This document shows positions 58,428-64,000 of a DNA stretch of 64,000 nt, piece after piece. Within the stretch, counting starts at the first letter, position 1, and each line of letters starts with the position of its first letter. The position numbers and the translations under genes were made by a program. This DNA is from Budvicia diplopodorum (lineage in GTDB: Bacteria > Pseudomonadota > Gammaproteobacteria > Enterobacterales > Enterobacteriaceae): NCBI RefSeq assembly GCF_009800925.1, contig NZ_WOYF01000007.1:62001-126000 (forward strand). The letters run 5' to 3'. The notes under the pieces are model-generated. The model searched no databases, was not told the origin of the DNA, and was given only the letters and a program-made list of their open reading frames with translations.

Positions 58428-59572
58428 AGTCCGGTGCCTCCTGAAGCCCGACAAACATAGAACACTTCTTTCATGCCGGTTTGTTGATGATATTGCTCAC
58501 TGACCGCCTGACGGATCGCGTCAACCAGCGATTGCGGTGCCAGCGCAACGATACAACCGCCAAAGCCGCCGCCGGTCATCCGAACGCCACCGCGATTGCC
58601 AATAACCTGTTTCACGATGTTAACCAGCGTATCAATCGCCGGAACGGTGATTTCGAAATCATCGCGCATAGAACGGTGAGAATCCGCCATTAGCTGGCCC
58701 AATTCAGGCAAATTACCCGCGGCTAGCGCACTGGCCGCTGCCAGCGTGCGGTTATTTTCCGTAATCACGTGGCGAGCGCGTTTAAATACTATCGGGTCAA
58801 GACGATCTTTGGCACTGTTTAACTGTTCTAGCGTAACGTCCCTGAGGGCAGGCACGCCAAAGAATGCGGCGGCTATTTCGCACTGCTTGCGTCGAGCGTT
58901 GTATTCGCTATCCACTAGGCCGCGCTTAACGTTGGAGTTAATGATAATCACCGCCATATCTTTCGGCACGGGTACAGACCGAGTATGCAGACTACGGCAG
59001 TCAATTAACAGAGCGCGATCCGGTTCGCCTAATGCCGAAATAAGCTGGTCCATAATGCCGCAGTTACAGCCAACGAACTGGTTCTCAGCCTGTTGGCCGT
59101 TAAGCGCCAGCGCAACGTCATCAATATCTAACTGGTACAACGCCTGAAGGGTTTTGCCTACCGCCACTTCTAACGATGCCGATGAGCTCAGCCCGGCACC
59201 CTGCGGTACGTTTCCGCTGATGACTAAATCGGCTCCGCCAACGCCATCAACCCGTTGCTGTAGAAACAGAATCACGCCGCGCACATAGTTAGCCCACATA
59301 TATTCAGGGTGTGATTCAATCTTTCCATCCAGCGAGAAAATATCCTGCTGGTTGTTATAATCGGCGGCAATTACCCGAATTTGTCGATCGTTGCGCTTGG
59401 CACAGCTGATAACGGTTTGATAATCAATGGCACAGGGCAGAACAAATCCATCGTTGTAATCGGTATGTTCGCCAATCAGATTAACCCGGCCCGGAGCCTG
59501 AATGGTTAACTCCGCAGAGTAGCCAAACTGCTGCTGAAAAATCGCCTGAGTCTGAGGTTTTAAATTATTCAT
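58421..59572 (-). CDS. galK: Galactokinase
   Basis: Phosphorylates galactose at C1. The 383-residue GHMP kinase has the galactokinase signature [15 protein letters not shown], the phosphate loop [15 protein letters not shown] and the [12 protein letters not shown]-terminal motif. ATG 59572 follows AGGAGA; the frame extends 10 codons further. It overlaps galT by 8 bp. Confidence 0.98.
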   Translation of the reverse strand: MNNLKPQTQAIFQQQFGYSAELTIQAPGRVNLIGEHTDYNDGFVLPCAIDYQTVISCAKRNDRQIRVIAADYNNQQDIFSLDGKIESHPEYMWANYVRGVILFLQQRVDGVGGADLVISGNVPQGAGLSSSASLEVAVGKTLQALYQLDIDDVALALNGQQAENQFVGCNCGIMDQLISALGEPDRALLIDCRSLHTRSVPVPKDMAVIIINSNVKRGLVDSEYNARRKQCEIAAAFFGVPALRDVTLEQLNSAKDRLDPIVFKRARHVITENNRTLAAASALAAGNLPELGQLMADSHRSMRDDFEITVPAIDTLVNIVKQVIGNRGGVRMTGGGFGGCIVALAPQSLVDAIRQAVSEQYHQQTGMKEVFYVCRASGGTGLW

Positions 59573-60626
59573 CAATCTCTCCTGACTGGTTATAGTGAAC
59601 ATCGCTGACGGCCCGTAAACGCTCGGCGGCCTGTTCGGCCGTTAAATCGCGCTGAGCTTCGGCCAGCATTTCATAACCCACCATAAATTTACGTACCGTC
59701 GCCGAGCGAAGCAGCGGTGGATAGAAATGAGCGTGTAGCTGCCAGTGCTGATTATCCTGTTGATTAAACGGCGCACCGTGCCATCCCATCGAGTAGGGGA
59801 AAGAACAGTGGAATAGGTTGTCATAGCGGCTGGTCAGCTTTTTCAACGCCAGCGCCAAATCGCTTTTTTGTTCATTGGTCAGCTCTGTCATTTGCTGAAC
59901 CTGAACTTTGGGCAATAACAGCGTTTCGAACGGCCACGAGGCCCAGTAAGGAACCACCGCCAGCCAGTGTGTAGTTTCAACTACCGTACGGCTTCCGTCG
60001 GCCATTTCTTTGCGTACATAGTCCAGTAACATGGGGGAGTGATACTGGTCGAAGTAGGCCTTTTGCAGGCGGTCTTCTCGCTCAATTTCGTTAGGTAAAA
60101 AGCTGTTTGCCCAAATCTGACCGTGTGGATGAGGGTTAGAGCACCCCATTGCGGCGCCTTTATTTTCAAATACCTGAACCCAAGGATAGGTCTGGCCCAG
60201 TTCGGCGAGCTGCCGTTGCCAGGTTTCTATAATTTTTTCAACACCGTTCAGTGGCAGCTCCGGCAGGGTTTTACTGTGATCTGGCGAAAAGCAGATCACC
60301 CGGCTGGTACCTCGCGCGCTCTGGCTGCGAATTAGCGGATCCTGTGACTCAGCGGCTTCTGGCGTATCAGGCATCAGCGCCGCAAAGTCATTGGTAAACA
60401 CGTAAGTTTGCTGATAGTCAGGGTTAATATCACCGGTAACCCGGGTGTTTCCGGCACAGAGAAAACATTCAGGATCGTGAGCAGGGCGCTTAACCTGTTC
60501 AATCGATTCCTGCTGGCCCTGCCATGGGCGTTTTGCCCGGTGTGGTGAAACTAAAATCCATTGTTCGGTTAATGGATTAAAACGCCGATGCGGATGGTCC
60601 ACCGGATTGAACGCTGGGTTATTCAT
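59565..60626 (-). CDS. galT: Galactose-1-phosphate uridylyltransferase
   Basis: Exchanges UMP between UDP-glucose and galactose-1-P. The 353-residue HIT-fold enzyme has the active-site motif [12 protein letters not shown] and the zinc-binding Cys in CFLCAGN. It overlaps galE upstream and galK downstream by 8 bp each, so translation is coupled through the operon. Confidence 0.98.
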   Translation of the reverse strand: MNNPAFNPVDHPHRRFNPLTEQWILVSPHRAKRPWQGQQESIEQVKRPAHDPECFLCAGNTRVTGDINPDYQQTYVFTNDFAALMPDTPEAAESQDPLIRSQSARGTSRVICFSPDHSKTLPELPLNGVEKIIETWQRQLAELGQTYPWVQVFENKGAAMGCSNPHPHGQIWANSFLPNEIEREDRLQKAYFDQYHSPMLLDYVRKEMADGSRTVVETTHWLAVVPYWASWPFETLLLPKVQVQQMTELTNEQKSDLALALKKLTSRYDNLFHCSFPYSMGWHGAPFNQQDNQHWQLHAHFYPPLLRSATVRKFMVGYEMLAEAQRDLTAEQAAERLRAVSDVHYNQSGEIDE

Positions 60627-61638
60627 CAGGATATCCTTGAGGGTTCGCAGACTGCCAGCGCCAGGTATCGGCGCACATATCAGCAAGATTAAGCTTTACC
60701 TGCCAGTTTAGCTCATTAGCGGCCTTGGTCGGGTCGGCCCAAAACTTGGCTAAGTCGCCTTCTCTGCGGGGAGCAAAGCGGTAGGCAATGGGTTTGCCGC
60801 AGGCTTGACTAAACGCATTGACCACGTCCATAACGCTGTAGCCAAAGCCGGCACCAAGGTTATAAATATAAACGCCGGGACGATTTGTCACTTTGTTCAG
60901 TGCGGCAATATGCCCGTCAGCAACGTCAAGTACGTGAATAAAGTCGCGTTGGCAGGTACCGTCCGGCGTCGGGTAATCATTACCAAAGATCGAGAGCGAG
61001 TCACGGCGACCAACGGCAACCTGCGCGATAAACGGCATCAGATTATTAGGAATACCCTGAGGGTCTTCACCCATGGTGCCGGAAGGGTGGGCACCGACCG
61101 GATTAAAATAGCGCAGTAAGGCAATACTCCACTCAGGCTGCGCTTTTTGCAGATCCTGAAGGCACTGCTCGATCATGAGTTTACTGTTGCCATAGGGGCT
61201 GGAAGGTCTACCCGTTTGCATGGTTTCGACATAAGGAACAACCGGCTGTTCGCCGTAAACGGTAGCCGATGAGCTAAAAATAAAGTTAGTGATGCCAGCA
61301 CGGCTCATGGCTTCAACTAATACCAGCGAGCCGTGGATATTATTATCATAGTATTCCAGAGGCTTATTGACCGATTCACCGACCGCCTTCAGCGCAGCAA
61401 AGTGAATAACCGAGTCGATAGTATGTTCTGTGAAAATTTTGTTGAGTAGCGCCGCATCGCGCACGTCTCCGTGATAGAACTCGGGCCTATGGCCGGTTAA
61501 CTTTTCAATACGATCGAGAACGCTGACTTTGCTGTTACAGAGATTATCAATCACCACCGGAGTATGCCCGGCATCGATCAGTTGTACGCAGGTATGGCTG
61601 CCTATGTAACCGGTACCACCCGTAATTAACACTTTCAT
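60619..61638 (-). CDS. galE: UDP-glucose 4-epimerase
   Basis: First gene of galETKM, 339 residues. The NAD-binding motif is [12 protein letters not shown], the SDR Ser is in FSSSATVYG, and the catalytic pair is YGNSK (YxxxK). Upstream lie three TATATAT words, an extended -10 (TGCTAATAT) and a GalR-type operator. Confidence 0.98.
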   Translation of the reverse strand: MKVLITGGTGYIGSHTCVQLIDAGHTPVVIDNLCNSKVSVLDRIEKLTGHRPEFYHGDVRDAALLNKIFTEHTIDSVIHFAALKAVGESVNKPLEYYDNNIHGSLVLVEAMSRAGITNFIFSSSATVYGEQPVVPYVETMQTGRPSSPYGNSKLMIEQCLQDLQKAQPEWSIALLRYFNPVGAHPSGTMGEDPQGIPNNLMPFIAQVAVGRRDSLSIFGNDYPTPDGTCQRDFIHVLDVADGHIAALNKVTNRPGVYIYNLGAGFGYSVMDVVNAFSQACGKPIAYRFAPRREGDLAKFWADPTKAANELNWQVKLNLADMCADTWRWQSANPQGYPDE

Positions 61639-61726
61639 TGAACATCCTCTCGTATATATCTATGGGTATATATTGGATATATATTAGCATAATCTTTTTT
61701 AACTAAAAGGGCGGTTATTGTAAATT

Positions 61727-61742
61727 GTGAAACCGATTACAT
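61727..61742 (-). promoter_or_regulatory. GalR/GalS operator upstream of galE
   Basis: GTGAAACCGATTACAT fits GTGNAANCGNTTNCAC with one mismatch at the last base. It lies 89 bp before the galE start, just upstream of the likely promoter. Confidence 0.75.
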
Positions 61743-61831
61743 TTTGAGTTGACGTCATAGCAATGGGAAGCGAATAAATAGACAGCAAGAGAAGAGGGGA
61801 AGCGATCGACGCGGGTATCTATGCTTTGCCG

Positions 61832-61868
61832 TAAAAAAAACAAACCCCGGAATGCCCGGGGTTTGTTT
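61832..61868 (-). terminator. Terminator of the 160-residue membrane protein gene
   Basis: CAAACCCCGG and CCGGGGTTTG form a 10-bp stem with a 5-nt loop, followed by T8 in the minus direction. Confidence 0.9.
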
Positions 61869-61886
61869 AGAAATAGATTAATCTAA

Positions 61887-62369
61887 TTAACGGTGTAACC
61901 AGCCTTTAGTCGCTGATTTACCCTTAGTTTTAACGCTGTTAGGCGGAGTTTGAAACATATAGTCGACGGCATTATCTAAACCAATAGATTGATAGCCAGC
62001 CAGTTCAAAGCCATACGGATTCTTGCTGGTAGTGCCATAAATCACGGTTTCAAACGTCATTGGAAGCTTGCCGTTATTGACTAACCATGATTTATCCATT
62101 TTATATTCAGGTACTAAGCGAATAGTGGAGCCGTTAACCAATTCAAAATCGCTGCTCTTAATCAAGCCAAACTGTTGTACTTGGTTATCGTCGGTAACGA
62201 TATAAACGTGGTTGACCAGAAATAAGTACCCGGCGGCACCAATCAGTAAACCAACGACGCCTGCGCCTTTTCTAAGTTTGATGTTTTTACGAAAAAGAAC
62301 AAATAGCGAAACGGCTAAAATAACGGCGATTACGCCAAATATGATTTGAAATGTAACAATAGAAAACAT
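61887..62369 (-). CDS. Uncharacterised membrane-anchored protein
   Basis: A 160-residue protein that I do not recognise. Residues about 5-27 and 37-54 are hydrophobic and probably form a membrane hairpin. The remaining ~105 residues are soluble and begin with VYIVTDDNQVQQFG, with a YGTTSKNPYGFELAGYQSIG stretch in the middle and a basic end (KTKGKSATKGW). The gene has its own terminator and is separated from its neighbours by about 240 bp on each side, so it seems to be a single transcription unit. Confidence 0.75.
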   Translation of the reverse strand: MFSIVTFQIIFGVIAVILAVSLFVLFRKNIKLRKGAGVVGLLIGAAGYLFLVNHVYIVTDDNQVQQFGLIKSSDFELVNGSTIRLVPEYKMDKSWLVNNGKLPMTFETVIYGTTSKNPYGFELAGYQSIGLDNAVDYMFQTPPNSVKTKGKSATKGWLHR

Positions 62370-62436
62370 GATGTATTAATCCCTTAATAGAGTAACAAAG
62401 CATAATAATAATGGAGTCGTAAGATCGGACCATCGC

Positions 62437-62505
62437 TATACCCGTCATACTTCAGGCTGCCTGTGCGTTGGCTGCGTTATGGCAACTTGAATTATTTTGG
62501 GTATA
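62437..62505. repeat. Palindromic interspersed element, copy 2
   Basis: A 69-bp element with terminal inverted repeats TATACCC (62437-62443) and GGGTATA (62499-62505). Inside are CGTCATACTTCA and CAACTTGAATTATTTTGG, clearly related to the copy at 22444-22514. No coding capacity. Confidence 0.75.
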
Positions 62506-62612
62506 TCAGCTAAGTATGGTTTTCCCTATCTACTCTTTGGCAAGTCTAACATTTTCTTTTTACCGTTCCAAGCTAGTGCTACATTGGATGCAGCGCCTTT
62601 GGCTAGAGGAAA

Positions 62613-63179
62613 TTATGACTCTTGTACCCACGCGGTGGTATTGGTGATATGTGCCATACCGGCTAAGGCCGTCATGCTTTGTTGATGAGCTTCTTGCGTT
62701 GCCGCTGCGCAAAGATCTTCTAATATACTGACTTTAAATCCTAAATCGTGAGCCTGTCTGGCCGTGCTTTGGATCGCCATTAATGAGCTAACGCCACCGA
62801 GCAACAGATGGTCATAACCGCGGTCATTTAGCCACTGCTGTAATTGATTACCGGCAAAGGCTGAAACGGCTTTTTTCACTACAATTTCATCTTGAGCGTG
62901 AACGTCCAACCCTTCGGCCCAATCGCAACCGTTAGCACTCAGGCGCAGCCTTCCTGCCCGTTTAGCGCCGCTAAACATCGGAGAATTAGCCGGAATATCA
63001 TGGTAATCATCAGCAAAACCGACTTTAATCCAGATAACCGGAACGTTTTGGCGGCGGGCATAGGCCGCGGTGCTGTTCGCCAGTGGAATAATGCCTCTGG
63101 CCTGAGTCTGTGAGTGGCTGGCCGAGTGCTCGCCGACAATATCCTGAATTAAATCAATAATAATTAGTGCAGATGACAT
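62613..63179 (-). CDS. Isochorismatase-family hydrolase lacking the usual cysteine
   Basis: A 188-residue protein of the cysteine hydrolase/isochorismatase fold. Asp9 (IIIDLIQD) and Lys102 or Lys103 (VKKAVSAF) are in place. In the GGVSSLMAIQSTARQA segment the nucleophilic Cys of nicotinamidase-type enzymes is replaced by Ala135. True isochorismatases also do without that Cys, so the protein may act on a vinyl ether or other substrate, or may be inactive. No ent or phz genes are nearby. AGGAG lies before the ATG. Confidence 0.8.
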   Translation of the reverse strand: MSSALIIIDLIQDIVGEHSASHSQTQARGIIPLANSTAAYARRQNVPVIWIKVGFADDYHDIPANSPMFSGAKRAGRLRLSANGCDWAEGLDVHAQDEIVVKKAVSAFAGNQLQQWLNDRGYDHLLLGGVSSLMAIQSTARQAHDLGFKVSILEDLCAAATQEAHQQSMTALAGMAHITNTTAWVQES

Positions 63180-63447
63180 AAACGCTCCTAATATACTGGC
63201 TCAAGGGAAATCAAACGTTGTGGCGCGCTTCTTTAACGCTTAAAACCAACGGATATGTCTATTATCGTTCAGTATGTCTTATTGTAGATTACCGGTTGCT
63301 ATCAGCGCACCGGCAGGGTGGTTTTTATCCGTAAACTACGGTTTTTTTGACTGTATTAATGATATCAATTCAATTAATAAACGCTACACTGTCACTTCTT
63401 GTGGCTTTCTCATCTTCTTAAGCGTGGAATTATCGAATGCGGTGTAA

Positions 63448-64000
63448 CTAGCCCCTTTTTTCAACGGCGTAAGCATAGCTGTTGCCCGTAGGGATAAAGC
63501 TTAGCCGATGAGTAATACATTTTGGCGCATCTTCGGCATGATGAGAAACAAACAACAGCTGGCTTCTTCCTTCGCCGATAAGCACATCAATCCAACGCTT
63601 AACTAACTGACGGTTCAGCGGGTCTAACCCCTGTAATGGTTCATCCAGTATCAGCAACGTAGGATGTTTGACTAAGGCTCTGGCAATCAGCGTTAACCGC
63701 TGTTGCCCCCACGACAGTGAATGGAAAGGCATATCGGCCAACTGAGTTAACCCTAACAAATCGAGCCATTGTTGAGTGAGTTTTTCCTGCGTATCCGACG
63801 TGGCCTGATAGATGCCAATAGAATCTAAGTAGCCGGAAAGAATCACGTTACGCACGCTAACGCTGACCCGGTAGTCCAGATGCAGATTGCTGCTGACGTA
63901 GCCAATGTACTTTTTGATATCCCAGATGGTCTCACCGCTGCCGCGTTTACGCCCGAACAGCGTCAGGTCATTGCTATAACCCTGCGGATGATCGCCAGCG
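63448..64000 (-). CDS. modF: ModF-type ABC ATPase, partial (3' end of gene)
   Basis: The open frame enters from the right window edge and ends at 63448, so only the C-terminal ~184 residues are visible. They contain the ABC signature LSWGQQRLTLIARAL and the Walker B motif LLILDEPLQGLDP, followed by the switch His in LFVSHHAED. ModF is a double ABC ATPase linked to molybdate transport; in E. coli it lies near galE, which supports the name. The Walker A parts lie outside the window. Confidence 0.8.
   Translation of the reverse strand, partial: AGDHPQGYSNDLTLFGRKRGSGETIWDIKKYIGYVSSNLHLDYRVSVSVRNVILSGYLDSIGIYQATSDTQEKLTQQWLDLLGLTQLADMPFHSLSWGQQRLTLIARALVKHPTLLILDEPLQGLDPLNRQLVKRWIDVLIGEGRSQLLFVSHHAEDAPKCITHRLSFIPTGNSYAYAVEKRG

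Overview
The window is a stretch of ordinary chromosome from a member of the Enterobacterales. Nearly every gene has an obvious counterpart in the 0.65-0.8 Mb region of Escherichia coli, in the same order: lnt-ybeX-ybeY-ybeZ-miaB-ubiF-tRNA cluster-asnB-nagCAB/nagE-glnS-fur...fldA-ybfE-ybfF-seqA-pgm...ybfA...ybgI...nei-gltA...sucABCD...cydABX-ybgE-ybgC-tolQRAB-pal-cpoB-tRNA-Lys...aroG-gpmA-galMKTE...modF. Base composition is moderate and many features differ from E. coli, Yersinia or Serratia. A less-studied family such as Budviciaceae (Pragia, Budvicia, Limnobaculum) is possible, but that is only a guess from content and was not tested.

Layout. 1-3.9 kb: a catabolic cassette (MFS permease, enolase-superfamily dehydratase, FadR-type GntR regulator) with striking palindromes in its control regions. 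3.9-8 kb: lnt-ybeX-ybeY-ybeZ on the minus strand. 8.1-10.4 kb: an autotransporter gene inserted between ybeZ and miaB. 10.7-14.5 kb: miaB, ubiF and seven tRNA genes arranged as a diverged duplication. 14.7-24.8 kb: asnB, the nagBAC operon facing nagE, glnS and fur. 24.9-28.5 kb: a cstA-ybdD-yjiA operon lying between fur and fldA. 29-36.6 kb: fldA, ybfE, ybfF, seqA, pgm, an EamA transporter, an ORF split by a stop codon, ybfA, a decayed photolyase gene, ybgI and nei. 36.7-45 kb: gltA facing sucABCD, with no sdhCDAB in between. 45.6-54.3 kb: the cyd-tol-pal cluster. 54.4-54.9 kb: two tRNA-Lys genes and a duplicated tRNA tail carrying a structured cassette. 55.3-61.6 kb: aroG, gpmA and the translationally coupled galETKM operon. 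61.9-64 kb: an unknown membrane protein, an isochorismatase-fold protein and the 3' part of modF.

Functionally the window covers envelope biogenesis (lnt, ybeX, tol-pal, cpoB), amino-sugar, galactose and acid-sugar uptake and catabolism, part of the TCA cycle (gltA, sucABCD), cytochrome bd, iron control (fur, plus a Fur box before gpmA) and translation (ybeY, miaB, glnS, nine tRNAs).

I found no CRISPR array, insertion sequence, prophage or obvious defence system. The most notable observations are the missing sdh operon, the phr pseudogene, the tRNA-Lys tail cassette, the duplicated tRNA unit with its own promoters, a terminator-like hairpin inside ybgE, and a small palindromic element present in two copies.
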